Below, in pieces: positions 35,577 through 45,800 of a stretch of 64,000 nucleotides of DNA. This stretch comes from CBFDBF01 sp050287965. Its GTDB lineage: Bacteria > Pseudomonadota > Gammaproteobacteria > Chromatiales > Chromatiaceae. The position numbers and the translations under genes were made by a program. Below the pieces are notes generated by a model. It made no database searches. It worked only from the letters and a program-made list of their open reading frames with translations, and was not told the DNA's origin. The stretch is from the NCBI GenBank assembly GCA_050287965.1, contig JBNKCX010000010.1, positions 1 through 64,000 of the forward strand. Direction: 5' to 3'. Within the stretch, counting starts at the first letter, position 1. Each line of letters begins with the position of its first letter.

Positions 35577-36803
35577 ATGAATAGACTTAATGACAAGACG
35601 GGCTCCGTCTCTGAATGGCTGCAGGATTTCATTAAACAGGACTCCTCCAGCGGTATCCTTTTGATAATCGCTGCCGGATTGGCTTTGGTGTTGGAAAACT
35701 CTCCGTTCAAGTGGCTCTACGATGCGCTTTTGGAAACTCCGGTAGAGATCCGAGTCGGTGCGCTGCACCTGGCCAAGCCGTTGCTGTTGTGGATCAATGA
35801 CGGTTTGATGGCGGTCTTCTTTCTCCTGATCGGCCTTGAAGTGAAGCGGGAGTTTCTCGAGGGTGAACTCTCCCGGCCGGATCAGATTGTCCTGCCCGGC
35901 GTCGGCGCTCTGGGAGGGATGGCGGTGCCGGCGTTAATCTATTATGTATTGAACCAGGGCGATCCTGTGGCCATAAACGGATGGGCAATACCGGCGGCCA
36001 CCGATATCGCGTTCGCTCTGGGAGTATTGGCGTTGCTCGGGGATCGGGTGCCGGTCTCGCTGCGCGTCTTCCTGATGGCTCTGGCGATTTTCGATGATCT
36101 CGGCGCGGTGATTATTATCGCGCTTTTCTACACCTCCGACCTTTCCATGCTCAGCCTGTTGCTTGCGTTGCTTGCGGTAGTGGTGCTGTTGGGGATGAAC
36201 CTGATGAAGGTGACACGTTTATCAGCCTATGTCCTGGTGGGCGTGTTTCTATGGGTGGCGGTCCTGAAGTCAGGGGTTCACGCCACCCTTGCCGGAGTGG
36301 TGGTGGGCATGATGATCCCGTTGCGTGATTCCAGGGATCCTTCCAATTCACCTTTGAAGACCATGGAGCACGGCCTGCACCAATGGGTTGCATTCCTCAT
36401 CGTTCCGCTATTCGCCTTCGCCAATGCCGGCGTGTGTCTTGAGGGGGTGTCCCTCGACAGCCTGCTGGAGCCGACCCCTTTGGGTATTGCGGGAGGGTTG
36501 TTTATCGGCAAGCAGGTAGGGATTATGCTCTTTTGCGGGCTCGCGATTCTGCTGGGTATCGCCGGATTGCCGACTGGCTCAAGCTGGTGGGGTTTCTACG
36601 GAACCAGTATTCTTTGCGGAATCGGTTTTACCATGAGTCTCTTTATTGCCTCGCTGGCGTTCGAGCAGGGTGGCTCGAGCGAGGTCGTGGCAGGTGACCG
36701 GCTCGGTATTCTTCTCGGGTCAGTGATTTCCGCGGTAGTTGGATATGTGCTGTTGCGGGTGGGTAATCCGGTTTCGAATAGAACGCACAATGGAACGCCA
36801 TGA
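35577..36803 (+). CDS. nhaA: Na+/H+ antiporter NhaA
   Basis: Inner-membrane antiporter exporting 1 Na+ for 2 H+, important at high pH or salt. 408 residues with about 12 hydrophobic segments. The ion-binding Asp pair is in IFDDLGAVIII (Asp173, Asp174); early LVLENSPF and GLEVKREFLEGEL and late GIGFTMSLFIASLAF are conserved. ATG 35577 is the only good start. A bidirectional terminator follows. Confidence 0.97.
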   Translation: MNRLNDKTGSVSEWLQDFIKQDSSSGILLIIAAGLALVLENSPFKWLYDALLETPVEIRVGALHLAKPLLLWINDGLMAVFFLLIGLEVKREFLEGELSRPDQIVLPGVGALGGMAVPALIYYVLNQGDPVAINGWAIPAATDIAFALGVLALLGDRVPVSLRVFLMALAIFDDLGAVIIIALFYTSDLSMLSLLLALLAVVVLLGMNLMKVTRLSAYVLVGVFLWVAVLKSGVHATLAGVVVGMMIPLRDSRDPSNSPLKTMEHGLHQWVAFLIVPLFAFANAGVCLEGVSLDSLLEPTPLGIAGGLFIGKQVGIMLFCGLAILLGIAGLPTGSSWWGFYGTSILCGIGFTMSLFIASLAFEQGGSSEVVAGDRLGILLGSVISAVVGYVLLRVGNPVSNRTHNGTP

Positions 36804-36826
36804 TCCTGCAGGTTTCTTCATAACAC

Positions 36827-36857
36827 AAAGCCCGGAACCTTTCGGATCCGGGCTTTT
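36827..36857. terminator. bidirectional terminator between nhaA and a convergent gene
   Basis: AAAGCCCGGA (36827-36836) pairs with TCCGGGCTTT (36847-36856), 10-base loop, with T residues on the plus side and A-paired T residues on the minus side. Confidence 0.8.
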
Positions 36858-36893
36858 CTCCAACATCCACTTTGGTGTATGGACTGGTGGCAC

Positions 36894-37316
36894 CTAGTAG
36901 CGAACCAGCTTCTTTGCGATGTCCTTGGCCTTGCCGTCCAATAGGCAATGATAGGGATTTCCTTTTACCGGATCGGGTGTGATCTTTACGCCGAGCCGCT
37001 CAAGGCTGTCGATGGTGGCTACGCAGTAATTGGGATACATGTCGATTCCATTGAGATAATTGGTGTAGTTTGCCTTGTTGTTTGTAGCGGTTGTGCAATT
37101 GACGCTCAGGCCGGTTAGGTAGTAATCACCTTTCACCGCCTGGGAGGTTGCAGCGCCGTTTTTAAACGCCGCGGCGCTACAGGTTCCACCGCGGATCACC
37201 AGGCCGTCGGCCAGGACGGTTCCGCTGGCAAAGATAGTTGCAAGGATTGTGACGACCAGACACGCTGCCAGTGTGTGACTACGTGTGAAGCCGGGTTTAT
37301 GAACGTACGGATTCAT
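36894..37316 (-). CDS. secreted small protein, unknown function
   Basis: 140 residues with a clear Sec signal peptide (hydrophobic about 16-33, cleavage after TVLA near 36). The mature part has four cysteines (GGTCSAA, VNCTT, NYCVA and HCLLDG), probably forming two disulfides in the periplasm or outside the cell. No family recognised. It lies 67 bases downstream of the 396-residue unknown gene, separated from it by a terminator-like hairpin, so it may be expressed at a lower or different level. Confidence 0.7.
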   Translation of the reverse strand: MNPYVHKPGFTRSHTLAACLVVTILATIFASGTVLADGLVIRGGTCSAAAFKNGAATSQAVKGDYYLTGLSVNCTTATNNKANYTNYLNGIDMYPNYCVATIDSLERLGVKITPDPVKGNPYHCLLDGKAKDIAKKLVRY

Positions 37317-37349
37317 GATTATTCTCCAAACTTGAAATTAGATAAAACA

Positions 37350-37374
37350 GTCTTCCGGCGGACCGCCGGAAGAC
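37350..37374 (-). terminator. strong hairpin between the two unknown genes
   Basis: Perfect 11-bp inverted repeat GTCTTCCGGCG/CGCCGGAAGAC with 3-base loop; on the minus strand it is followed by TGTTTTATC. It probably terminates most transcripts from the upstream gene, with read-through possible. Confidence 0.7.
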
Positions 37375-37383
37375 CACTTTCGG

Positions 37384-38574
37384 TTAACCCAAAATCTCGC
37401 TGATAGGGGTGACGATGACGCCGAGCACCTGAGGGTTACCCTTGGGTGATTCGGTCGTCATAGTGGCGTTTCCGGCATCGTTGAACGTGGTATGAGTGCT
37501 CCAGCCATGCGAAGCCTCTGCCTCAAAAAACGGGAAAAACCCGCCGCTGGCCGCGGCCTCGAAATGTTGCTGCTCGTCCGAGGAAAAGGTGGCGGATGAG
37601 GTCGCACTGATTTTTATGCCGTCGATAATGACGATGGCGCCGCATACGCGCAGCATGTCTCCCGCCGGACCAAAGGTTCCCTGCCAGGTGGGAGTGCCGT
37701 GTTTCCAGGTTCGGTTGTCATTGTTTTTGTATGCGATGTTTAACGCCTCGGAGTTGTACCAAGGGGTGTACTGACTCAGGATAGGATCCGTGCTCGGCGA
37801 GGATAGCGGTGCGGCCGGGAAGGTGACGAGGTTATCAAAGCTTGCGTCGATCACAAGCTTTGATGTGGCGAGTTTCTGTGAAAGTGACGAATAACTTCCT
37901 TCGCCGCCAGCGAAGAAGTCTTCGAAGAAGCCTCCGGCCTCACCTTCCGCCCAGGTGTGGGTGATATCGCTGGACTCCGTGGAGCTGTCCATGTGGATGG
38001 TTTTGCTTGCCGAAGAAACCAAGGCGTCATTGAGGTCGCCGATGGTTTTCGCATAGGCGCAAACGCCGGGATTACTGCCGGCGTTAAGCATATTGTCCCA
38101 CGCCATCTGGGCCAGAAAGATGGGGCTGTCGAAGGTGCTGCGGTAGAGCGAGGTCCATTCGGCTGCTTGACTTGGATTGACGCCCATAGCCCAGGTCTGG
38201 AAAGCCTTTACACTGTAGTCGCCATTTTTTCTCGAATAGGCTAACCACTGCGAGTAGTAATCGCCCATCGCGGATTGGAACGCGTTGCCTCCTTGAACAA
38301 TAAGCTGCGTGATCACGCCGCCGTAGTCCTGCGAAAAGCTGTTGAATGAAGTCGGGTTGAAATAATTGGTTACGGACAGGGGTGGGATCACATCATAAAA
38401 CTGCCAGAGCTTTTCCGAGGTGGATCCGATGACCTGTGATCCCTGGACGAGCTGGAAAGTGTTCGGGTCAAACCCGCCCTGGCTTACCACGGCGTTGTAC
38501 CATTGCGCGGTTAGGGTTTCCATTGCCGTTTGCAATGCGCTTCCGCCGAATGCGTTTGCCTTTTTCATGCTCAT
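37384..38574 (-). CDS. large unknown protein downstream of a LysR regulator
   Basis: 396 residues, no signal peptide and no membrane segment. Rich in Ser, Thr, Gly, Phe and aromatic residues: SFNSFSQDYGGVITQL, a Gly/Phe-rich loop EGEAGGFFEDFFAGGEG (about 214-230) and a similar ASGGFFPFFEAEASHGW (about 347-363). The two Gly-Phe loops look like paired beta hairpins of a symmetric fold. It ends VIVTPISEILG. I do not recognise a family. A lower-complexity, adhesive or effector-type protein is conceivable but unproven. AAGGAG precedes the second Met (38568). Confidence 0.65.
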   Translation of the reverse strand: MSMKKANAFGGSALQTAMETLTAQWYNAVVSQGGFDPNTFQLVQGSQVIGSTSEKLWQFYDVIPPLSVTNYFNPTSFNSFSQDYGGVITQLIVQGGNAFQSAMGDYYSQWLAYSRKNGDYSVKAFQTWAMGVNPSQAAEWTSLYRSTFDSPIFLAQMAWDNMLNAGSNPGVCAYAKTIGDLNDALVSSASKTIHMDSSTESSDITHTWAEGEAGGFFEDFFAGGEGSYSSLSQKLATSKLVIDASFDNLVTFPAAPLSSPSTDPILSQYTPWYNSEALNIAYKNNDNRTWKHGTPTWQGTFGPAGDMLRVCGAIVIIDGIKISATSSATFSSDEQQHFEAAASGGFFPFFEAEASHGWSTHTTFNDAGNATMTTESPKGNPQVLGVIVTPISEILG

Positions 38575-38853
38575 TGCTTTCTCCTTGATGGGTAGCTGAT
38601 TGTTTAGCCGTTATGGCAAAAAAAGCGTAGGCGGAGGGCGGTCGCGGAGGAAATTATGTATTGCCATGGAAGTAATAACGAAAAGTAATTAGTGATAATT
38701 TCGGCGCATATTTACGCGGCGGAGATGAATAAACCACCGCTAATAATTGTTTGTGATATGGGTAACCGGAACTCGTAATTAGCAGCCGGCCAGGGAACGC
38801 TAACGAAAAGGCTTAAACAGTTTGCGGCTTTGCGTCGCTCTGTTGGTGTCAGA

Positions 38854-39777
38854 TTATCCCGGTGCGTCACAGAGCATTTCGTGGAACCATCTCATTACCT
38901 GGTGTACGACTCGCGGATATTCATAATTGCGAAGGTAGGCTATATGAATGCTATTGATCGGGGGCGAATGGGGGGTGGGGATTTCATGCAGTCGGGCGGA
39001 AGCGAGTTGCCTATCGATGCAGTGGCGCGGGAATACACTGATACCCAGGCCGCTTTGCACCATTTTTATAGCGCCGTCTATGGAATCGATGTTTCCTGAT
39101 ATGGGCAGGCTGAGGAAATCAAGATTTGTGCGTTGCGGGAAGTGGTGTCCAAGCCAGCGGTTAAAATAGATGTCGCATCCCGGATAGGAAACGCAGGGTT
39201 GTTCGAGAATAGAGGATTCACGGAAATCGCCCACCTGCCAGGGCGTGGATGATACGAGTATATATTCTTCCCGGCAGAAGAATTCAAAAGCAAGATCAGG
39301 GTGGTCGGTTCTTCTGGTGACAAAGCCGAAATCAATCTGATCATTCAGCACCATTTTAGTGACCTCGTCACTTGGCGCCAGCTTTACATCAAGACGAATC
39401 ATCGGGTACTGCTTGCGTTTCTCCAACAATATCGGGAAGTGAGACGAGCGCAGGCAGCTTGCCGGCATGGCGTAACTGACAAGTCCTGCAATGCCTTGGT
39501 ATTCATGACGTAGCTCGCCAAGAAAGACCTCCAGGGCCGCGTCATGATCCTTGATGTATTTTCTGAGTTTTTTCCCTGTGGGAGTGAGCGTGACGCGTTT
39601 CCCTATCCGTTTGAACAGGGGAATGCCGACTTGTTCCTCCAGTTTTGCTACATGCTGACTGATACCCGATTGAGTCATGAATGTTTTTTGTGCGGCTGAG
39701 GTGAAATTCTCCGTGTCGGCTGCAGCCATAAATGCCTTAAAAAGTTTATTGTCCAAGAGTTGTCTTTGTGCGCGCAT
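38854..39777 (-). CDS. LysR-family transcriptional regulator
   Basis: 307 residues. The N-terminal winged HTH (about 11-70) reads FKAFMAAADTENFTSAAQKTFMTQSGISQHVAKLEEQ, with the usual PLFKRIGKRVTLTPTG wing. The rest is a periplasmic-binding-type effector domain. It is transcribed toward the two unknown genes, with a 279-base gap that could hold its binding sites. The ligand is unknown. Confidence 0.93.
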   Translation of the reverse strand: MRAQRQLLDNKLFKAFMAAADTENFTSAAQKTFMTQSGISQHVAKLEEQVGIPLFKRIGKRVTLTPTGKKLRKYIKDHDAALEVFLGELRHEYQGIAGLVSYAMPASCLRSSHFPILLEKRKQYPMIRLDVKLAPSDEVTKMVLNDQIDFGFVTRRTDHPDLAFEFFCREEYILVSSTPWQVGDFRESSILEQPCVSYPGCDIYFNRWLGHHFPQRTNLDFLSLPISGNIDSIDGAIKMVQSGLGISVFPRHCIDRQLASARLHEIPTPHSPPINSIHIAYLRNYEYPRVVHQVMRWFHEMLCDAPG

Positions 39778-39883
39778 AACCAGGGTCTCATTCTAGTAGT
39801 GGCTTCGTTTTGGAGGCGCGGAAACTGCGGTATTGCCAGGCCGCCGCAAGCGGATTGCCGGTGGCGGCAAGGCATATCTCGAC

Positions 39884-40687
39884 TTATTCTCCAATGGTGG
39901 AAAACTGGAAGTTGAAGCTGTTTCCTGGAACCACCTCTATCCCGGCGAAATCGGCAGTGAACGACATGGGTAATCGCCTGCGGGTATGTCGATTATTCAG
40001 GATGACTCGTAGACCATTTATTTTTTCCAGCAAGTTCATGGTCTCCGGGTTTTGCTGCCAGTGGACCCATAGAACTACAAAGCTATCGCCGAGGAAAAAG
40101 ATAAGTTCGTTTATCCCCGGTATCGGTGCGGCCTGGATTTCGGCTATTTTCCGGATAATTTCGCCCCGTAGTGTCTTCGAGTCCCCAGTATCATAATCGG
40201 CCACAAGCACAACGGGACTGCCGGACTGCCAATCAACGGTGTTATTGAGCACGAAATATGTGCAGGGGTCGTCGTCGTCGCGCACCTTGCTGCTATCGAA
40301 TAATATCGGGAAAGCGCTGTGACTTGCCGGTAGGGAATTGTCGGGTTTGAAATTGAACAGGGTGCGGTGGAGAAGCTGATAAGCCCGTCCCCCCGTTGAG
40401 CTGCTCCTCGCCCTCCTGTAATGCCTGCAGCTCGGATAGATTACTAGTGCTACTTCGTCCGGAATAAGAGGATTGTGATCGATTGGCAGGAAAGTTGGCA
40501 AATAGGCGGTTAGGCCTAACGGCTGCATTATTTGAACTGTTGCCGGAATAAAAATGGAGCCTAATCTTCTGCGCAGCCGAGTTCTGTTTTTTTCGGCGCG
40601 CAGATCCGGGCATGCATAACCGATCCAGACGCGAACGGGAAGGCGTTTGTCCTGCTCCGTCGGTGACGTACTTTCCATGTCGCTCAT
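39884..40687 (-). CDS. unknown 267-residue protein
   Basis: No signal peptide, membrane segment or recognised motif. The first half is basic with KNRTRLRRRLGSIF and RHYRRARSSSTGG; the second half is more regular, with PVVLVADYDTGDSKTL, INELIFFLGDSFVVLWVHW and ending FNFQFSTIGE. This looks like a folded alpha/beta protein. Its start is ATG 40687 (or 40678). It lies upstream of the LysR gene in the same direction but 106 bases away. A real gene by its conserved-looking second half; function unknown. Confidence 0.55.
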   Translation of the reverse strand: MSDMESTSPTEQDKRLPVRVWIGYACPDLRAEKNRTRLRRRLGSIFIPATVQIMQPLGLTAYLPTFLPIDHNPLIPDEVALVIYPSCRHYRRARSSSTGGRAYQLLHRTLFNFKPDNSLPASHSAFPILFDSSKVRDDDDPCTYFVLNNTVDWQSGSPVVLVADYDTGDSKTLRGEIIRKIAEIQAAPIPGINELIFFLGDSFVVLWVHWQQNPETMNLLEKINGLRVILNNRHTRRRLPMSFTADFAGIEVVPGNSFNFQFSTIGE

Positions 40688-40835
40688 ATTTAGGTATTAC
40701 ACCCGAAGTTTCCCTGGTTTCTGCTATGTATACTCGCCCTGAGAGACGCCCAGGTCAATTGTTGGTAATATCCTTGCGGGAAGAACAATCCAACCTGGTC
40801 GCCGTACGGCCGTATGAATAAGAAGGGGGAATTTG

Positions 40836-41396
40836 ATGAGACGTCATGTGCTGTATATCAGTATGTCCATGATCTTTGCCGGATCCTGGTTGTTATCGCA
40901 GACCCCGGCGTGGGCCGGATCTTCGCCGGATGCCTGCGCTCTATACACCCAAGCCGATGCAGCGGCGCTTTTCGGCCAGACCGTTTCCGACGGCATTCCC
41001 CGGACCACCATGTTCCCGGCGGGCGAGAGTTGCCGTTATACCTTTACCGAAAAGGGTGACAGTTACGGCATCACCATGAGGGTATCCACTTCAGCGGCTA
41101 TTGAGGGGGAGGGAATCAACAGCTCCGCCGCTGATCTCATGACCCGGCAGAAAGAGGCCCGCCAGGCCGGCCATGCCGCCAAGACCTTTCGTCCGGTGGC
41201 CGGGCTGGGAGACGATGCCTTCTGGAACGGGACGGACCTGTGGGTCCTGCAGGGGGATAACCTGCTGATCATCCAGGTCCACTCGGTGTTGGCGGGTTCT
41301 TTCAAGGATATGGCCGAGGCCCGCGCGGCCCGCGAGGAGCAGGATCTGGAGTTGTCTCAAAAGGCGGCACAAGCGGTTTTGCCGCGGTTGCAGTAG
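40836..41396 (+). CDS. periplasmic protein of unknown function
   Basis: 186 residues from ATG 40836, with AAGGGGGA 6-7 bases upstream. Signal peptide about 1-27, ending TPAWA. The mature domain starts SSPDACALYTQADAAALFGQ, resembling the DUF3558-like pattern in which Cys pairs hold a small alpha/beta fold; two Cys are seen, in DACAL and ESCRYTF. It is followed after 22 bases by an OmpA-domain gene, so they probably act together in the envelope. Confidence 0.7.
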   Translation: MRRHVLYISMSMIFAGSWLLSQTPAWAGSSPDACALYTQADAAALFGQTVSDGIPRTTMFPAGESCRYTFTEKGDSYGITMRVSTSAAIEGEGINSSAADLMTRQKEARQAGHAAKTFRPVAGLGDDAFWNGTDLWVLQGDNLLIIQVHSVLAGSFKDMAEARAAREEQDLELSQKAAQAVLPRLQ

Positions 41397-41418
41397 ATCA
41401 CGGTAAAGGATCGATCAC

Positions 41419-42483
41419 ATGTTGCGAGGGGTTATGAACGAAGAACAGAAAGTAGTACGTCGCGATGTATTGGTAAGAAGCGGGCTGTTCGCCCTGATCG
41501 GAATGGTGATCCTGTTTCTGTCTCCATTGGCGAGTCGGGCAGCGGATCTTTCCGGCGCCAAAGACAGCCCGTTGCTCAAGCGCTTCGGCGGTTCAGAGAT
41601 CGTGGGCTACGACGTGAAGCGTTTCGATGAGTATGAGTTGCAGACCGCCACTTTCAAACGTTACAACCTGGGATCCAAGAAGCGTGAATTCGCCGAGCCG
41701 CCGCTGAAGCTGGAAGGGGGCGTTACCCGCATCTGGTACGAGGCCGCCGGAGAGGCCAGTTCCGCCGAACTGGCGAGTAACTATCGCAATGAACTGGCGG
41801 CCGATGGTTTCCGCATTCTTTACGATTCCACCAAGGATCCCGCGGCAAGCAACTGGATCGGCTTCCTCAACACCTTCGGTGACATGAACATCAAGACCAG
41901 CCGCAGCGGTTACACTTTTATGGCCGCCGATCAAAAGAGTATTCGTGTGCTCAGCGCGATTAAGGAGCGTCCGCAGGGTGATGTTTATGTCTACCTTACG
42001 ACCATAGAGTGGGCGAAAGACGATGCCACCTACAAGGCCAGAAAGGGGGCCTACGCGGCGGTGGATATCATCGAGGTAAAGCCCTTGCAGCAGAACATGG
42101 TAGTGGTCAAGGCAGAAGAGATGTCGAAAGCGATTTCCGAGAACGGCCGGGTGGCCCTGTACGGAATCTATTTTGAAACCGACAAGGCGACCATCAAGCC
42201 CGATTCCCGGCCCGCCCTTGAGGAAATCGCCAAGCTGTTGAAGCAGGAGCCGAAGCTTACTCTGCATGTGGTCGGCCACACGGACAATACCGGGACCTTC
42301 GAGCATAATCTCGATCTCTCCCGGCGGCGGGCCGATGCGGTGAAGACGGCGCTTACCAAGGAGTTCGGAATCGCCGCCGACCGGCTGACCCCGAACGGCG
42401 TCGCCAGCCTGGCGCCGGTGGCCTCCAATGCCACGGAGGAGGGAAGGGCCAAGAACCGGCGGGTAGAACTGGTTCCCCGCTGA
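41419..42483 (+). CDS. OmpA-domain envelope protein with DUF4892-like N-terminus
   Basis: 354 residues. Signal or anchor segment about 21-44. The N-terminal half (about 45-215) resembles the DUF4892 type. The C-terminal OmpA domain (about 235-354) has the peptidoglycan-binding pattern IYFETDKATIKPDSRPALEEIA, HVVGHTDNTG and NLDLSRRRADAV, with the DAP-contacting Asp/Arg. It ties the outer membrane or a partner complex to the cell wall. Start ATG 41419 or ATG 41434; both have a purine-rich site upstream. Follows the periplasmic protein by 22 bases. Confidence 0.85.
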   Translation: MLRGVMNEEQKVVRRDVLVRSGLFALIGMVILFLSPLASRAADLSGAKDSPLLKRFGGSEIVGYDVKRFDEYELQTATFKRYNLGSKKREFAEPPLKLEGGVTRIWYEAAGEASSAELASNYRNELAADGFRILYDSTKDPAASNWIGFLNTFGDMNIKTSRSGYTFMAADQKSIRVLSAIKERPQGDVYVYLTTIEWAKDDATYKARKGAYAAVDIIEVKPLQQNMVVVKAEEMSKAISENGRVALYGIYFETDKATIKPDSRPALEEIAKLLKQEPKLTLHVVGHTDNTGTFEHNLDLSRRRADAVKTALTKEFGIAADRLTPNGVASLAPVASNATEEGRAKNRRVELVPR

Positions 42484-42496
42484 CGGGAAGAAGAGC

Positions 42497-42534
42497 GCGG
42501 CCGGATAACACTTTACGGTATGTTCTCCGGCCGC
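42497..42534. terminator. hairpin between OmpA-domain and DUF2892 genes
   Basis: GCGGCCGGA (42497-42505) pairs with TCCGGCCGC (42526-42534), 20-base loop and no clear T run. It lies between convergent genes and probably terminates both, weakly. Confidence 0.4.
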
Positions 42535-42556
42535 TTGGTACGTCTTCCGGAGGGGT

Positions 42557-42787
42557 TTAACCGGTCGACGTACTAACCTTGGAACCACTGAGCGGCTTGC
42601 CGAACAGTGGAGCTATCACACAGATATTGAAGGCCCCGGTCAAAATCGGTAGTAGACCAATGGCCGCGATCAACTTGCCGTTGGTACCCCCGATAACCGA
42701 GAGACCCAAATAGATAATCGTGCCACCCGCGACGATGCGCAGGATGCGACCCGCGGGTGATGCCATAAAGCGCACGAATGCGTTCAT
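42557..42787 (-). CDS. DUF2892 (YgaP-type) small membrane protein
   Basis: 76 residues with two hydrophobic segments (about 14-33 and 38-58). The pattern RILRIVAGGTIIYLGL followed by GLLPILTGAFNICVIAPLFG is the DUF2892 domain, found alone or fused to rhodanese in YgaP. Function is not firmly known; often near sulfur-handling proteins, but none is adjacent here. Confidence 0.85.
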   Translation of the reverse strand: MNAFVRFMASPAGRILRIVAGGTIIYLGLSVIGGTNGKLIAAIGLLPILTGAFNICVIAPLFGKPLSGSKVSTSTG

Positions 42788-42896
42788 CGTTAACCTCCAG
42801 AACTGTCATTAATTGGAGGCTATAAGGTAACGATCAACGGGGAGAGAGGTCAGTAACGAAAGTTACACAGCCGGAGGGACGGCGCCGAGACAAGTG

Positions 42897-45800
42897 TTAT
42901 TGCGTGCGCGGTTCCAGACCGAAAGCCGAGCGCGCCCGCTGAATCATGTCATCGGTGATGACATAGAGACTCGGCACCAGCACAAGCGTGATGGCGGTGG
43001 CGAACACGATGCCGTAACCAAGGGAGATGGCCATGGGGATCATGAAGCGTGCCTGGCGCGAGGTTTCGAAGATCATCGGCGCCAGACCGCCGAAGGTGGT
43101 AACCGTGGTGAGCAGGATGGGGCGGAAGCGGCGGACGCCGGCGGAGACTATGGCCTCGAAAGCGGATACTCCCTCCGCACGGCGGGCGTTGGCATAGTCG
43201 ATCATCACCAGGGCGTCGTTCACCACTACGCCGCCCAAAGCGATCATACCCATGACACTTATCATGCTCAGGTTATAGCCCATCAGCAAGTGACCGAGGA
43301 TGGCGCCCACCGCGCCGAAGGGGATGGCGCTCATGACGATCAGAGGTTGCACGTAGCTGCGGAACGGGACCGCCAGCAGGGCAAAGACCACAATCAGGGC
43401 GATGGCGCCGCTGATTTTCAGGCTCATTGCTGCATCGCGCATACTGGCCTGGCGTCCCTCGAAGCTGAAGCTGAGCCCGGGATAGTCCCGCAGCAGTTGA
43501 GGCAGCAGCTCTTGCCTTACCGTTGTCATTACTCGGGCGGTCTCTCCGATGGGTTCCACGTTGGCGGTGACGGTGACGGTGCGGCGGCCGTTGCGGTGGT
43601 CGATCTTGGTAAAGGCGCGACCCGGTTTGAACTCCACCGCCTGGGCCAGCGGCACGTAGCCGCCGGCGGGGGTGCGGATCAGCATCTGTTCCAGATCGTA
43701 GACCTGTTGTCGCTCCGCCTCAGGCAGTCGTACCAGTACCTTGACCTCATCGTTGCCGCGCTGTTGGCGCAATGCCTCGGCGCCGTAAAAAGCGGCGCGT
43801 ATCTGGGTGCCGATCTCGCTGGAAGTGAGCCCGAGGCTGCGTGCCTCGGCGGTGAGGCGGAAGTCGAACTGTTTCTTGCCCGGGGTATAGCCGTCGTCGA
43901 TATCCTTGACGTTGCTGAATTCGGTAAGTTGTTCCGCCAGGGCGCTGGCGGCCCGTTCAAGCATGTCCACGTTACTATGGCTTAGTTCGACGCTTATGGA
44001 GGCGCCGCTGCCGGGACCGCCCCGATCGGACTCGTAGCGGCTCGATTCAGTACCGGGGATAATGCCTACCTCCTTGCGCCACAACTTCACCACGTCGGCG
44101 GTGCTGATGGGCCTTTGTTCCGGTGGTTGCAGATAGGCGCGGATGGAGATCTGGTTTTCGTCCACCTGGGTATAGATCCCTTTGCTGAGTTGCTCGCCGC
44201 CGTTGTCCGCGATCACCTTATCCAGAGCGGCAAGGAGACGATCACGGACCGCTTCCACCCGGGCGATGGGTGTGCCCACCGGCAGGGTCACGGTGGTGTC
44301 GGCATGATCCGCTTCCACCTTGGGCATGAGAATAAAGCCCATGTGTCCGCTTACGGGTATCGCCATTACCACTGCCAACAGAGCGAGGGCGCAGGTGACG
44401 GTGAAGTAACGGTGATGTACCGCCCGCCGCAGGAACGGCCCGTAGGAATCCTCAACAAAGTGGCGAAAGGCGAAGCTGAAACGCTGCTGACGCTGGTGTA
44501 CCATCTCGCCCCAATGGCTGAGCCGGCGGTCGCGCACATGGGCCAGGTGGGCGGGCAAAATAAACAACGCCTCCACCCAGGAGATCAAGAAAACACTGAT
44601 CACCACTAGCGGGATGACCGCCCAGACGTTGCCGAATGATCCGGGGACAAACAACATCGGCATAAAGGCGACGATATTGGTGAGGATGCTGAAACTGATG
44701 GGGATGGAAATGTCCCGCGCCCCACGAATCGACGCCTCCAGAAATCCCATGCCGCGCTGCCGGTATTCGTAGATGTTCTCGCCTGCAATGATGGCGTCGT
44801 CCACCACGATACCCAGGGCGATGATGAAGGCGAACAACGATATCATGTTGACCGAGACATCCATCCACGGCAGGAACAGCAGGGCGCCGAGAAAAGAGGT
44901 GGGAATACCTACGGTGACCCAGAAGGCGAGCTTGAATTCGAGAAAGATGCTGAGCATTACCAGTACCAGCACCAGACCGATGAGCCCGTTCTTCAACAGC
45001 AGCTGCAGGCGTTGCAGGTAGATTTCGGAGCGGTCGTTGAGGACCGTCAGTTCAATCTGCGGGGGCAGACTGGCCTTGATGCCGGGCAGGGCGTCACGTA
45101 CCGCCTCGGAGACTCCCCTCGGAGTCTGATCGCCCACCCGTGAGATGGCGACACCGATGCCGCGTGTACCGTTGAAGCTTGCCTCCTGGTTGCTGTCGGC
45201 AAAGCCTTCGCTGACTTCTGCGATGTCTCCCAGCCGCAGCAGCACACCTCCCTCGCCGCTGATCAGCGGCAGTGCGGCAAACTCCTGCGCCCACTGACGA
45301 CGCTCGTTGACCCGCAGCAGGATCTCGCCGGCGCGGGTGTCGATGCTGCCGCCGGCGCGATCGATGGCCAGGGCGCGCACCGCTTGCGCCACCTCGTTCA
45401 GGGTCAGGTTATGGGCGCGTAATACCGGTTCCGGGATCTCTATGTGGATCTCCACGGCCCGTGCCCCCCGCAGATCGACCTGCGTGATCTCCGGCAGTTG
45501 CAGCAGCGCCTCCCGCACCCGCTGTGCGGCCCGGTAGAGGGATTGCTCGTCCACGTCGCCGTAGACCTGCAGATCGATGACCTGGTGTTTGTGTATGTCC
45601 AGGGTGATGCGCGGCCGTTCGGTCTCCTCCGGAAGGGTGGTGATACGGGCCACCGCCTGCTGTACGTCCTGATATAGCTTCTGCCCGTCCGCATCGGAGA
45701 GCAGGTCCAGGTAGATTGTGGCGCTGCCCTCGGCGGCGGTGGAGTACACCTCGTCGATGCCCTCCATGCTGCGGACCTCCTCTTCTACCGCCAGTATCAC

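Noticed and set aside
42894..43985. 363-codon plus-strand frame
   Set aside because: Antisense to the RND pump; His/Gly/Asp-rich composition is that of reverse-read membrane protein codons.
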